DNA of 64,000 bases, taken from contig NZ_WMEZ01000002.1 of the NCBI RefSeq assembly GCF_009856415.1, positions 248,001-312,000 on the forward strand, read 5' to 3'. A program made the translations under genes and the position numbers. The notes under the pieces were generated by a model. The model saw nothing but the letters and a program-made list of their open reading frames with translations, ran no database searches and had not been told where the DNA came from. Source of the DNA: Halobacillus litoralis. GTDB taxonomy: Bacteria > Bacillota > Bacilli > Bacillales > Halobacillaceae. Positions 9,606-17,764 of the stretch are shown piece after piece (within the stretch, counting starts at the first letter, position 1; each line of letters begins with the position of its first letter).

Positions 9606-10424
9606 TCAGTCCACCTCACTTTTAGAGAGTGACGAAAAGTGATAAGGAGGCCATGGACCTGTCACTTCAATCACCCAGCCTGCCTTTTCCCCTTGCTCAT
9701 TTGCGTTTGTTATATTTTTTAAGAAAGTTTCTACTTTTCCGAGCTCGATCAAGTAGGCACCATTCCAACACATATCCGCATCTTTTCCGGTAACGTTCTT
9801 ATTCCAGACTTTTTTCTCAGCTGTGTCTTCACATAGTGCCTGCCACTCACTATGTAACTGCCTCACGTATTTCTGCTGTTCTTGCAATACTTGCCGCTCA
9901 ATGGACTGATCGAGTTTTTTCCTTTGCAAGTACTGCATTCCTTTAGACATCTGTGAAATTTCTTCTTTTTTCTTTTGAATCTCAGGATGATGGTCTGCTA
10001 CCTGCTCTTTTAATAGGTCCGAGTGGTTGAAGACTTTGATGTTCCACTCTTCTTTTCCTTTTAACTTCTCTAAAAGCGTCATCCATTCTTTTTCATGGGC
10101 ATCCATCTTCTTTTTCAGACTTTCTTCATGCTGGAAAATCGTACAAAATTTCATCGGAATCAAGGTGAGGACATTCTTCAAGCTCATTAATATTTCATGA
10201 TGAAGATAAGCCTTTTCCTGCACCCATTCCATTTGTTGCGTGTTCGTTTCCAATGCCTCTTCTCCAAACTCTCCGTCGTCGACACGGCTGACGATTGCTG
10301 AACACCAGTCATAATCCAGCACTTCAAGACCAGCCTTCCCATCGATTCCCTTAAGGTCAGGGATGGTTTGAGATTCTGCTTCCTCTTTAAGAGTGATGCC
10401 ATACAAATACAGTAGCCTTTCCAT
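9606..10424 (-). CDS. gvpL: Gas vesicle protein GvpL (GvpF/L family)
   Basis: A 272-residue protein of the GvpF/GvpL family. It starts LLYLYGITL, contains the MPMKFCTIF-like stretch (TLIPMKFCTIFQHEE) near residue 90 and ends in WVIEVTGPWPPYHFSSL, the conserved family C-terminus shared with GvpF (GPWPAYNFINI). The middle is a long charged helical region. GvpF/L proteins bind GvpA and are required for assembly. It lies 12 bp after gvpG with AAGGAG as ribosome binding site. Confidence 0.88.
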   Translation of the reverse strand: MERLLYLYGITLKEEAESQTIPDLKGIDGKAGLEVLDYDWCSAIVSRVDDGEFGEEALETNTQQMEWVQEKAYLHHEILMSLKNVLTLIPMKFCTIFQHEESLKKKMDAHEKEWMTLLEKLKGKEEWNIKVFNHSDLLKEQVADHHPEIQKKKEEISQMSKGMQYLQRKKLDQSIERQVLQEQQKYVRQLHSEWQALCEDTAEKKVWNKNVTGKDADMCWNGAYLIELGKVETFLKNITNANEQGEKAGWVIEVTGPWPPYHFSSLSKSEVD

Positions 10425-10436
10425 CTTGAAAACTCC

Positions 10437-10691
10437 TTACTTCCTTTTCGTCATGTTCTCCCATTGCTCCATCTCCAGCTTTTTGGCGACCTCATAGCGT
10501 ATAAGCAGCTCTTCTTCCTGCTCCTCATAATGCTCTTCTGAAATCTCTTCCAATTCATACATCATTTGCAACTGGATTAATTTCTTTTGAATATGCTCGA
10601 TGTCGTACATTTCCTTATCCACTTCTTCTTTTACATGCTCTCCGACTTTTTTTATCAAATGGATGGGCGAAGTGAATAGTTTATGAATCAT
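10437..10691 (-). CDS. gvpG: Gas vesicle protein GvpG
   Basis: An 84-residue helical protein: a short N-terminal amphipathic part then a highly charged coiled-coil-like region with the family pattern IQKKLIQLQMMYELEEISEEHYEEQEEELLIRY. Its ATG overlaps the gvpF stop by four bases, so translation is coupled. GvpG is a small essential assembly protein usually encoded between gvpF and gvpL, as here. Confidence 0.88.
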   Translation of the reverse strand: MIHKLFTSPIHLIKKVGEHVKEEVDKEMYDIEHIQKKLIQLQMMYELEEISEEHYEEQEEELLIRYEVAKKLEMEQWENMTKRK

Positions 10692-11449
10692 GAGGCTTCT
10701 ACTTTCAGCTTGATGTTGATGAAATTATACGCAGGCCACGGTCCTGTATATTTGAAATCAACATACTCCTTCCACCGCTCATGCAGTTCATTGACTTTTT
10801 GATCGAACGCCTCTTCCTTTTCCCGATCTATTAGATAAGCTCCATTCAGAAGCATTTTTTCACCAATCGTATCGTTCACCTGGGAAGCTTCCGCTAATTG
10901 ATCCAACGGACCATGGATGGTGGTTTCGATTTCTTTCTGAATCTGTGTAAAAAAGTCACGAGCCATCTCTCCGAGTTGAATCCGGTCGAAATAACCGGCC
11001 GCTTCCGATTTGTTCGCTACCGTTTCCTTTTTCTTTTTCACCCGGTCGCTCTGGTTGATCTGCTCTTCCAGCCACTCTCTTTTTCCAATGATTTTTAAAC
11101 CGATTTCGATCTTATCCCTTACTTCAACAAACAACTTTTCCAGTTGAGGATAAAGGTTTTCAATGAGCACTTGTGTATCTTCTTTCGTATTAAAAACATT
11201 CCCAAAACTGATGGGAACGACAGAACTCTCGGTTTCCATGACTCTCGAAATCACTTGCTGGTGAGTCATGAGTGCTTTTTTCTTCGGATGATAAATTTTT
11301 ATCGGAGCTTCTACAGCTACCATGGCTGCATCTTTATGATGGACCGTGAAAACTTCTTTTTCTTCCCCTTCGAATTCAACCGTACCGAAACTTTTCTCCT
11401 CTGTTGTTTGAATACAACAAAAAACATAGATTCCCATTTGTTCACTCAT
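10688..11449 (-). CDS. gvpF: Gas vesicle protein GvpF (GvpF/L family)
   Basis: A 253-residue GvpF/L family protein with the N-terminal ferredoxin-like part (GIYVFCCIQTTEEKSFGTV), the conserved VVPISFGNVF near residue 85 and the C-terminal TGPWPAYNFINI. The ATG at 11449 was chosen because AGGAGG lies 11 bases upstream and overlaps the gvpN stop; the open frame extends further but into gvpN. GvpF touches the gas-facing side of the wall protein and is thought to help growth from the tip. Confidence 0.88.
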   Translation of the reverse strand: MSEQMGIYVFCCIQTTEEKSFGTVEFEGEEKEVFTVHHKDAAMVAVEAPIKIYHPKKKALMTHQQVISRVMETESSVVPISFGNVFNTKEDTQVLIENLYPQLEKLFVEVRDKIEIGLKIIGKREWLEEQINQSDRVKKKKETVANKSEAAGYFDRIQLGEMARDFFTQIQKEIETTIHGPLDQLAEASQVNDTIGEKMLLNGAYLIDREKEEAFDQKVNELHERWKEYVDFKYTGPWPAYNFINIKLKVEAS

Positions 11450-11463
11450 AAACAGTCTACCTC

Positions 11464-12369
11464 CTAAACCTTTTTGCAATGATCAAGAATAATTTTCCTT
11501 GCTTTTTCTTCATCCTTCGTCACCGATAATACGGAAAAATAGGTCATATCCAGACATAGGTTCTGGAATGCCTCATTTCTTCCATCCACACGTACACTTG
11601 TTTTTTCAGCAATATCAGCAATCATGATCGAGGCACGCAAACTCAGAAAATCTTCTTTCCCATCCATCGATTGTTTCACTTCTCTTACAAAACGAACGAT
11701 GGCTTCGGCTTTCTTCTGCCTAATTTTCGTCCTCTCCATCACAACTGCCACCTCAGCTTCCAAACTCATGGCATGCAATGGGATGGAAATCATCCGGTCC
11801 ATCAGTGCATCCTGCGTATCATAAACCCCGATATACTCAGCGGGATTACTTGTAAAAACGATCCTGAAGTCCGGGTGGACCCTGATATGTGAATCCTTGG
11901 ATTTCGATCCATACAAAGGCAGGATCTTTTCTTCGAGAACAGACAAAAACAAATTATTCGTTTCCGGACTCGATCTTGTGAACTCGTCATACACCAGGGT
12001 ATGGCCATGTTTCACCGCTTCATACAGGTGTCCGCTCACCCAGTCTTCCGTAACATTTTCTTCAATCTTTTGAACGGTTCTTACAAAATTATCGTTCAGC
12101 TTTTTCCGGCTGTATCCTTTATAAGCACCAATCAAGTCGTCATTGGTCAAATCCTTATTCCCTGAAATCAGGGTGACGGGCTTGTTCCTTTGCTTCGCCA
12201 CATGAATGGCAAGCGTCGTTTTCCCGATGCCCGACGGGCCGGTATAATGCACAGGATAACCGGCGGATAAATAATTCAAGGAACGGCGGATCAGGTTTTT
12301 AAAGAAAGGTTGGTCGTAAACGTGTTGGTTTGCAGAAGGACGGTTGCTGGTTTGTTTCAGTACACTCAT
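11464..12369 (-). CDS. gvpN: Gas vesicle AAA+ ATPase GvpN
   Basis: A 301-residue MoxR-type AAA+ ATPase: Walker A TGPSGIGKTTLA near residue 42, Walker B HTLVYDEFTRS, sensor region IVFTSNPAEYIGV. GvpN is needed for wide mature vesicles and likely drives growth by ATP-dependent subunit loading. The ATG at 12369 has AGGAGG seven bases upstream; the preceding in-frame GTG is less well placed. Confidence 0.92.
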   Translation of the reverse strand: MSVLKQTSNRPSANQHVYDQPFFKNLIRRSLNYLSAGYPVHYTGPSGIGKTTLAIHVAKQRNKPVTLISGNKDLTNDDLIGAYKGYSRKKLNDNFVRTVQKIEENVTEDWVSGHLYEAVKHGHTLVYDEFTRSSPETNNLFLSVLEEKILPLYGSKSKDSHIRVHPDFRIVFTSNPAEYIGVYDTQDALMDRMISIPLHAMSLEAEVAVVMERTKIRQKKAEAIVRFVREVKQSMDGKEDFLSLRASIMIADIAEKTSVRVDGRNEAFQNLCLDMTYFSVLSVTKDEEKARKIILDHCKKV

Positions 12370-12380
12370 CACCCTGCCTC

Positions 12381-12641
12381 CTACTGCTCGACCTGTTCTT
12401 CAATGTCCGTACGATACCTGAGGCTTAGTCGGGAAAAGCCTGTCACTTCACTGTTCTCATCAAGGAAAACTTCATATAACCCAATCATTTGGTCTCTGGC
12501 ATACTTTTTCATATATTCCTTTTCTTCGATCACTTCAACCAACACCCGCCATTCCTGATCTTTCTTTCTGGCGGAAATGATTTTATGTGGAGGTGCAATA
12601 TTTTCTTTGAAAAAATCGGTAACTTCATTCAAGACCTTCAT
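12381..12641 (-). CDS. GvpO-family gas vesicle protein (gvpR position)
   Basis: An 86-residue protein with the GvpO family pattern WRVLVEVIEEKEYM...DQMIGLYEVFLDENSEVTGFSRLSLRYR. In B. megaterium the gene at this place is called gvpR; in haloarchaea the homologue gvpO affects gvp transcript levels. Here it is the first gene after the stem-loop that follows the wall-protein gene. A ribosome binding site GAGAGGG lies about ten bases from the ATG. Confidence 0.78.
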   Translation of the reverse strand: MKVLNEVTDFFKENIAPPHKIISARKKDQEWRVLVEVIEEKEYMKKYARDQMIGLYEVFLDENSEVTGFSRLSLRYRTDIEEQVEQ

Positions 12642-12686
12642 AGCAGTGTATCCCTCTCTTTTCCTATCAATCTGTTTTCACATCAT

Positions 12687-12724
12687 ATAGGAACAAGATG
12701 GAACCAATAGAGATTCCATCCTAT
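12687..12724 (-). other. Intercistronic stem-loop after the gas vesicle wall-protein gene
   Basis: Inner arms GATGGAA/TTCCATC (12697-12703, 12714-12720) plus outer ATAG/CTAT with a bulge. There is no T run, so it is more likely an attenuator or 3' stabiliser. It would let gvpB mRNA exceed the downstream assembly genes. Confidence 0.6.
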
Positions 12725-12748
12725 CCCTCTTAGAAAAACGGCAGTCGT

Positions 12749-13039
12749 TTATATACTGAATTCCCCACGTTCGTTCGACGTACGAGAAGATGTTTCCTCA
12801 CCTTCACCCAGACGGCCGCCGAGTCCTTCCTCTTCGACCTCATCGCGTAAAAGACCGACAGCTTCTGCATACCTGAGCCATGTATCCACACTGGCAATAA
12901 CTACTCTCGCTTCTATTGTAATCAATTCAATCCCTACAACTGATACGCGGGCAAACGCGTCGATTACAATCCCTTTATCCAAAATACGGTCAACCACTTC
13001 TGCAAGACTAGAACTATCTGTTGATTTTTGAATCGCCAT
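12749..13039 (-). CDS. gvpB: Gas vesicle structural protein (GvpA/GvpB)
   Basis: A 96-residue main wall protein: [53 protein letters not shown] is the highly conserved GvpA sequence forming the gas-permeable, water-excluding ribs. The 25-residue acidic C-terminal tail is like that of B. megaterium GvpB, hence the symbol. It is the only wall-protein gene in the window; the separate gvpA and gvpP found upstream in B. megaterium are absent. AGGAGA precedes the ATG. The stem-loop behind it probably boosts its relative expression. Confidence 0.93.
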   Translation of the reverse strand: MAIQKSTDSSSLAEVVDRILDKGIVIDAFARVSVVGIELITIEARVVIASVDTWLRYAEAVGLLRDEVEEEGLGGRLGEGEETSSRTSNERGEFSI

Positions 13040-13059
13040 GTTAAATCTCCTCTCCTTAT

Positions 13060-13593
13060 TTACGAATGATACGTTTTGATACTCGATAAACCTTTGATAT
13101 CTTTTGGACCCTTAATAGAAGCGGAACTCTTTATATGAGAGATGCCTTTAATATCGTTCGCTCCTTTGATCCTTCCACTTGAAGAACTGTTCTCACTTAT
13201 CGAACGCTGCATCTGCTCTCCGGATTCTTTGACAGATCCGAGTTTTTCCTTGAATTCAAGCAGATGTTCCTGAACCTTCTGCTTTACTTCCTCAGCCTTT
13301 GAATGGACGTGATCTGCATTCGCTGAAGTTTTCTCCTGAAGCTCTCCTTTCATGTCCTCGATTTGGGACTGCATCTGCCTTTTGAATTGCTCCCGGAAAA
13401 AATCTCCCGCTTGATCACTCATTTCATCCGTGGCATGTTCAGTCGCCTCTTGAGGGTCATCTGCTTTCCGGATAATTTTATTAACCGGATTTGGCAACTT
13501 ATCTTTGATAACAGCCGCAGACTTTTTTATACCTCCTTCCACTTGATCAAGAATCGATGGATCTTCCTCCTGACCGTTTCGTAGATGAGACAT
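13060..13593 (-). CDS. gvpQ: GvpQ-like gas vesicle protein, first gene of the operon
   Basis: A 177-residue hydrophilic protein, taken from the ATG at 13593, which has GGGGTGG before it; the ATG eight codons earlier has no ribosome binding site. Residues about 25-110 form a charged, probably helical region ([22 protein letters not shown] and following). The C-terminus holds repeated short units with IKG ([20 protein letters not shown]...IKGLSSIK), suggesting a beta-solenoid or repetitive strand structure. It sits directly upstream of the wall-protein gene, where B. megaterium has gvpQ. Its role is unknown. Confidence 0.65.
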   Translation of the reverse strand: MSHLRNGQEEDPSILDQVEGGIKKSAAVIKDKLPNPVNKIIRKADDPQEATEHATDEMSDQAGDFFREQFKRQMQSQIEDMKGELQEKTSANADHVHSKAEEVKQKVQEHLLEFKEKLGSVKESGEQMQRSISENSSSSGRIKGANDIKGISHIKSSASIKGPKDIKGLSSIKTYHS

Positions 13594-14044
13594 CAATACC
13601 ACCCCGTTACTATTCATATATAATTTTTGGCTGGTTTCTACCCTTACTTCCCACGAATGGCTTTATGAAACCCTTTGCTTGATAAAAAAGTTGAAAAATG
13701 GTAAGAATTACATCCAATATTACGGAAACCCTGAATCTATAAGACTAGGGAATCACAGGAAAATAGATTCCTTTACAAAAATGACAGTTCCATTAAAAAA
13801 TCACACTTGCCCTTCACAAAAAATAAGTGGCTAGCTTTCTCGTCCAAACCATTCCACTTTTCCCTATTTACTTCCATTTAAGTGAACCCCAAGACCCTTT
13901 TCGCTTTCATGAACTTGGGAATATCGCTCTCTAAAACCCCTTTTAAGAGCCATACATCATATCAACTATCCCAACCCGTATTTTGAAGGAAAACAGCGAA
14001 AATCAAAGAATTACTAGAGTATAAACTTTTAAGGAGGAATAGAT
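13594..14044. promoter_or_regulatory. Divergent intergenic region between the gas vesicle operon and the subtilase
   Basis: About 450 bp, AT-rich, no supported gene. On the minus strand GTTTCA (13666-13671), 13 nt, GGGAAG (13647-13652) resembles a sigma-B promoter (consensus GTTTAA-N12-14-GGGTAT) placed 54 bp before gvpQ. Weak inverted repeats lie near 13905-13940 and 13932-13960. I found no convincing sigma-A promoter for the protease, although TATAAA at 14020-14025 could be a -10. Confidence 0.35.
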
Positions 14045-15238
14045 TTGAAGTTCAAAAAACTAGCAACATTATCACTGGCCGCTACATTAGCCATCCTGCC
14101 AACAACAGGGCAGGCGTTCGCTGATTCTGAACCTGAATCACTGAACAAAGTCAACGTACAAGAAGACAAAGGGGAGTTCGTAAAAGGAGAAGTTGTGGTT
14201 AAATTCAAAAACGGCAAATCTTTGAATGATCAACAACTGAAAAAATTCGGAGCTAAGGAAGTTTCAGAAGAACGTTCTTTCGTCGATTCCAAAGTTAAAG
14301 TACTTAAAGTCGGAAACGTAGAAGCTGTAGCAAAAGCACTCAGTAAAAACCCAAACGTGGAATATGCTGAACCCAACTACGTTTTCGAAGCAACATGGAC
14401 GCCAAATGATACTTACTATAGTGGATACCAGTATGGTCCACAAAACACAGACACAGAAGCTGCATGGGATATCACCCGCGGAAGCAGTAGCCAGGAAATC
14501 GCCATCATCGACTCTGGGGTCGACTACAACCACCCGGACCTTGATGGTAAAACGATCAAAGGCTATGACTTCGTAGACAACGATTATGATCCAATGGACT
14601 TGAACAACCACGGAACACACGTTGCAGGAACAGCAGCCGCAGAAACGAATAACGGGTCCGGCGTTGCAGGAATGGCTCCAAACACGAAAATCCTTGCCGT
14701 GCGTGCACTTGATGCAAACGGCAGCGGTTCTTTGTACGACATCGCGGATGCGATCCGTTATTCTGCTGACGTAGGAGCAGAAGTCATCAACCTTTCCCTT
14801 GGTTGTAACTGTGACACTCAAACGCTTGAAGATGCCGTCAACTACGCTTGGAATAATGGTTCAGTCGTCATTGCCGCTGCAGGTAACGATGGAGTATCCA
14901 CAACGTTTGAGCCGGCTTCCTATGAAAATGCCATCGCTGTTGGTGCCGTCGATAGCAACAACAACAAGGCGTCCTTCTCCAACTACGGCACATGGGTAGA
15001 TGTGACAGCTCCTGGTGTCGACATCGCTTCTACTGTTCCTAACAGAGGATATGCCTACATGTCCGGTACATCTATGGCTTCCCCGCATGTTGCTGGACTA
15101 GCTGGGTTGCTTGCGTCTCAAGGACGCTCCAACAGCAACATCCGTGCAGCCATCGAACAAACAGCTGATCCAATCACTGGTACCGGCTACTACTTCGAAC
15201 ATGGTGTCATCAACTCTTACGATGCGGTAAACTATTAA
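14045..15238 (+). CDS. Secreted subtilisin-family serine protease (S8) with I9 propeptide
   Basis: A 397-residue secreted protease. Signal peptide residues 1-27 (cleavage after QAFA), inhibitor_I9-type propeptide about 45-115, then the catalytic domain. The triad is readable: Asp156 (IIDSGVDYNHPDL), His189 (NNHGTHVAGT) and Ser343 (GTSMASPHVAG), with the oxyanion Asn in AAGND. The start is TTG with AGGAGG seven bases upstream. It resembles bacilli alkaline proteases; two cysteines (GCNCDTQ) are close together and may form a disulfide, unusual for subtilisins of this group. The gene is monocistronic with a strong terminator. Confidence 0.93.
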   Translation: MKFKKLATLSLAATLAILPTTGQAFADSEPESLNKVNVQEDKGEFVKGEVVVKFKNGKSLNDQQLKKFGAKEVSEERSFVDSKVKVLKVGNVEAVAKALSKNPNVEYAEPNYVFEATWTPNDTYYSGYQYGPQNTDTEAAWDITRGSSSQEIAIIDSGVDYNHPDLDGKTIKGYDFVDNDYDPMDLNNHGTHVAGTAAAETNNGSGVAGMAPNTKILAVRALDANGSGSLYDIADAIRYSADVGAEVINLSLGCNCDTQTLEDAVNYAWNNGSVVIAAAGNDGVSTTFEPASYENAIAVGAVDSNNNKASFSNYGTWVDVTAPGVDIASTVPNRGYAYMSGTSMASPHVAGLAGLLASQGRSNSNIRAAIEQTADPITGTGYYFEHGVINSYDAVNY

Positions 15239-15241
15239 TCT

Positions 15242-15270
15242 AAAAAAGCGGCCACCCGGCCGCTTTTTTT
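15242..15270 (+). terminator. Terminator of the subtilase gene
   Basis: AAAAAAGCGGCC and GGCCGCTTTTTT form a perfect 12-bp stem around a four-base loop, ending in T residues. Confidence 0.93.
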
Positions 15271-15295
15271 GTTTTACAATAGCTCCCTATTCTTA

Positions 15296-15801
15296 AAGAC
15301 TCAGTTTCGAGATGATTCGGGGCTCGTTGCTGAGTTGAGCGTCAGGGGTAGCTGGGAAGCAACTCGCTTTCCTGTGGGGGAACGCCGAGCTTCCTCGGAC
15401 TACGTCCTGCGGGATCTCGCCTATCTCCTTCTCCACGGGAGTCTCGCAGCTTCCCAACCACCCCATTCAATGTAAGGGAGATACGAACCCCTATACCGAG
15501 AGGGAGTGTCTGCCACTCTCCCCCTCCTAAGCAAGCATAAAGCGCTCTATATCAAGCTTTTACGTTCTGTAGAGCGGTTTATATATCCACTATCGTTAAT
15601 GATAAAAGCTGATCTTTTAGAAGTGGTTTTGAGAATCTTCCATGGCAGAGGGGCGGAGGGGAATGGCGAGACTCCTGCGGGAAAAAAGTGCAGGGTGAGA
15701 CCCCACAGGACGCAGTCCGAGGAGGCTCACCGCGCTCCCGCGGAAAGCGAGCTATTCCCCGTAGCCCCCTCCACTCAACAAAAGTCTCGAAACTGAGTCT
15801 T
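15296..15801. repeat. 0.5-kb inverted-repeat element with 17-bp perfect terminal repeats
   Basis: The ends 15296-15312 (AAGACTCAGTTTCGAGA) and 15785-15801 are exact reverse complements. Inside are two GC-rich modules of about 115-125 bp, near 15347-15466 and 15649-15774, which are imperfect reverse complements of each other. Each has internal self-complementarity (around GCGAGACTCCTGCGGGA and TCCCGCGGAAAGCGAGC). A smaller hairpin lies between (about 15538-15582, AAAGCGCTCTA/TAGAGCGGTTT). No ribosome-binding-site-supported ORF or transposase is present. The modules recall intergenic repeats that I remember from Bacillaceae genomes. Whether it is a non-autonomous mobile element or a structured RNA is open. 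Confidence 0.75.
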
Positions 15802-15841
15802 CCACGTTGAAGATCATCGTCGTAGGTGAAAGACTATTTCT

Positions 15842-15870
15842 TTGACCTTTTGATAAGAATTAGCTATATT
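15842..15870 (+). promoter_or_regulatory. Promoter of the riboswitch-controlled antiporter gene
   Basis: -35 TTGACC (15842-15847), 17-nt spacer, -10 TATATT (15865-15870). Transcription would start near 15877, directly before the riboswitch aptamer. Confidence 0.8.
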
Positions 15871-15877
15871 AATAGTA

Positions 15878-16009
15878 ACAAGGGGAGTAGCGACCGTATA
15901 ATGCGGTTGGTGAATCGTCATTTCAGTGTGCAAACACTCGGTTCACCAAACTATGACCATAGTACGCAAGACCTTGGCCTGCACGAAAATAGGGCCAAGG
16001 TCTTTTTTT
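15878..16009 (+). ncRNA. yybP-ykoY (Mn2+) riboswitch with expression-platform terminator
   Basis: The two conserved aptamer loops are present: GGGGAGTAGC (15882-15891) and CGCAAGACC (15965-15973). P1 pairs CAAGG (15879-15883) with CCTTG (15972-15976), and an inner stem TTGGTGAA/TTCACCAA closes the helical arm. The 3' strand of P1 is also the left arm of a strong terminator, GACCTTGGCC/GGCCAAGGTC plus seven T (15970-16009). Ligand-stabilised P1 would therefore prevent termination, an ON switch, as known for this manganese-sensing class. Confidence 0.85.
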
Positions 16010-16033
16010 ATTGGCTCAATCTGGAGGAGGAAA

Positions 16034-17002
16034 ATGATGAACTTTTTAATATTCGCCATCTCAGCTGTTGTGGTCGTACTAGCTGCCGTCCAGCTGAATC
16101 GCTATGGGGATGTCATCAGTCAAAAATCTAAATTGAGCGGGGCTGTGGTCGGAACATTCCTTATAGCCGGAGCTACATCTTTACCGGAACTGACGACTAG
16201 TTTAACAGCTGTCTATATTGACAACCCCGACATTGCAGTAGGAAATATGCTTGGTAGTAACGTGTTTAATGTATTGATTCTAGCTGCGGTTGACCTCATC
16301 TATCGCAAGCAGAAAATGTTCAACAGTATCGAGCAAAAGCAGCATCTCCCTTCCGCGATCGCAGGAATTATTTTTACTTTAGTTGTTGTAGTCTCTCTAT
16401 TCTTGGATTCTACCCTTTCTCTTTTTAATATTGGGATCGAAATGTTCATTCTTGTCGGATTGTATGTCCTGACCGTCCGTTTTTTTGAAAATGATGAAGG
16501 AGAAGAAATGGATGAAGCGGCCGCTACAGGAAAGGATGTTTCCTTAAAAGCGGCAAGCATTGGTTTTGCCATCAGCGCGATTGTTGTTTTCGCTGCCGGA
16601 AGTGCGCTTTCCATCACAGGGGACCAGCTGGCCCAACAAACAGGAATGAGTTCAAGCTTCGTCGGGAGCTTTTTGATTGCCGCTTCCACCTCTCTGCCTG
16701 AACTCGTCACCGTCCTTGTAGCGTTCAAAATGGGTAACTACGATATGGCAGTTGGCTCCATTTTAGGTAGTAACTTGTTCAACCTGCAGCTTCTTGCCAT
16801 CACCGACCTCTTTTATCAAAACGGTCCGATTTTAAGTGCGACTTCCGGTGGAAACCTGCCGATCGCTCTCTTATTTATTGGCATGATGGTGCTGACGATT
16901 TTCATGATGGTGAGGAAAAAGGTCGAGAGCTTCGCTCGCTATGCCGCTCCTTCTCTCCTTATCGTAGTCATGTATTTTGTCTCCTCTTATTTCCTTTTCT
17001 AA
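16034..17002 (+). CDS. CaCA-family cation (Ca2+/Mn2+ : Na+ or H+) antiporter
   Basis: A 322-residue membrane protein with about ten helices in two inverted halves. Both alpha-repeats are visible: GTFLIAGATSLPELTTSL...GNMLGSNVFN and GSFLIAASTSLPELVTVL...GSILGSNLFN, with the acidic Glu residues and GSN motifs that bind cations. The first ATG at 16034 has GGAGGAGG upstream; a longer upstream frame would run through the riboswitch. Control by a yybP-ykoY element makes Mn2+ export the likely job, although sequence would equally fit a Na+/Ca2+ exchanger. It is monocistronic. Confidence 0.9.
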   Translation: MMNFLIFAISAVVVVLAAVQLNRYGDVISQKSKLSGAVVGTFLIAGATSLPELTTSLTAVYIDNPDIAVGNMLGSNVFNVLILAAVDLIYRKQKMFNSIEQKQHLPSAIAGIIFTLVVVVSLFLDSTLSLFNIGIEMFILVGLYVLTVRFFENDEGEEMDEAAATGKDVSLKAASIGFAISAIVVFAAGSALSITGDQLAQQTGMSSSFVGSFLIAASTSLPELVTVLVAFKMGNYDMAVGSILGSNLFNLQLLAITDLFYQNGPILSATSGGNLPIALLFIGMMVLTIFMMVRKKVESFARYAAPSLLIVVMYFVSSYFLF

Positions 17003-17007
17003 TCATT

Positions 17008-17041
17008 AAAAATCCGCAGACATCATGTCTGCGGATTTTTT
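17008..17041. terminator. Bidirectional terminator between convergent genes
   Basis: AAAAATCCGCAGACAT and ATGTCTGCGGATTTTT pair perfectly around a single central base pair region. It serves the antiporter gene on plus and the ABC ATPase gene on minus. Confidence 0.9.
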
Positions 17042-17764
17042 CTATAACACTTTACTTAAAAATTCCTGTGTTCTTGGGTTTTGTGGGTTTCCGAAAAGGT
17101 TATCCGGTACATCTTCTTCCATAATGATGCCTTCATCCATAAACAAAACCCGATCGCCGACTTCGCGGGCAAATCCCATTTCGTGGGTGACAACGACCAT
17201 TGTCATTCCTTCCTGTGCTAATTCCTTCATAACCGCTAACACGTCCCCGACAAGTTCCGGGTCAAGCGCGGAGGTGGGCTCATCAAACAACATGATGCTT
17301 GGTTCCATCGCTAGTGAACGGGCGATCGCCACACGTTGTTTCTGCCCTCCAGAAAGGCTCTCCGGGTAAGCGTCCGCTTTGTCACTCAGACCGACTTTCT
17401 CAAGGAGCGGACGGGCCACTTTTTCGGCTTCTGCTTTCTTCATCTTTTTCACTTTAATTGGACCAATCGTAATGTTATCAAGCACGGTCTTATGTGGAAA
17501 AAGGTTAAAGTGCTGAAACACCATTCCTACACGGGAGCGAACATCATTGATATTGATTTTAGGGTCAGTCAAATTGTCCCCCTGAATGATGACCTCTCCT
17601 GAAGTGACTTCCTCAAGCAGGTTCAAGCACCGTAAAAACGTACTTTTCCCAGATCCGGACGGTCCGATGACACAGACCACTTCTTGTTCTTTGATTTCTG
17701 CATTGATTCCTTTCAACACTTCATTGGAACCGAATGATTTATGCAAATCTTTGACGGTTATCAT
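17042..17764 (-). CDS. Polar amino acid ABC transporter, ATP-binding protein (GlnQ type)
   Basis: A 240-residue ABC ATPase of the polar amino acid class: Walker [14 protein letters not shown] (residue 33 on), Q-loop FQHFNLFPH, signature [17 protein letters not shown], Walker [16 protein letters not shown]-loop VVTHEMGFA. Length and motifs are those of GlnQ/ArtM/TcyC. It shares one base with the permease gene upstream and is the last of a three-gene operon (binding protein, permease, ATPase). Glutamine or another polar amino acid is the likely substrate. Confidence 0.93.
   Translation of the reverse strand: MITVKDLHKSFGSNEVLKGINAEIKEQEVVCVIGPSGSGKSTFLRCLNLLEEVTSGEVIIQGDNLTDPKININDVRSRVGMVFQHFNLFPHKTVLDNITIGPIKVKKMKKAEAEKVARPLLEKVGLSDKADAYPESLSGGQKQRVAIARSLAMEPSIMLFDEPTSALDPELVGDVLAVMKELAQEGMTMVVVTHEMGFAREVGDRVLFMDEGIIMEEDVPDNLFGNPQNPRTQEFLSKVL

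Noticed and set aside
14264-14821. Long minus-strand open frame opposite the subtilase gene
   Set aside because: It is a shadow of the strong coding frame on the plus strand, has no ribosome binding site and an unlikely composition.
15506-15796. Open frame inside the inverted-repeat element
   Set aside because: No Shine-Dalgarno, composition dictated by the palindromic modules, and both strands of the element give similar short frames.
15296-15801. Insertion sequence
   Set aside because: Terminal inverted repeats are present but there is no transposase frame and I see no direct target duplication outside the ends.
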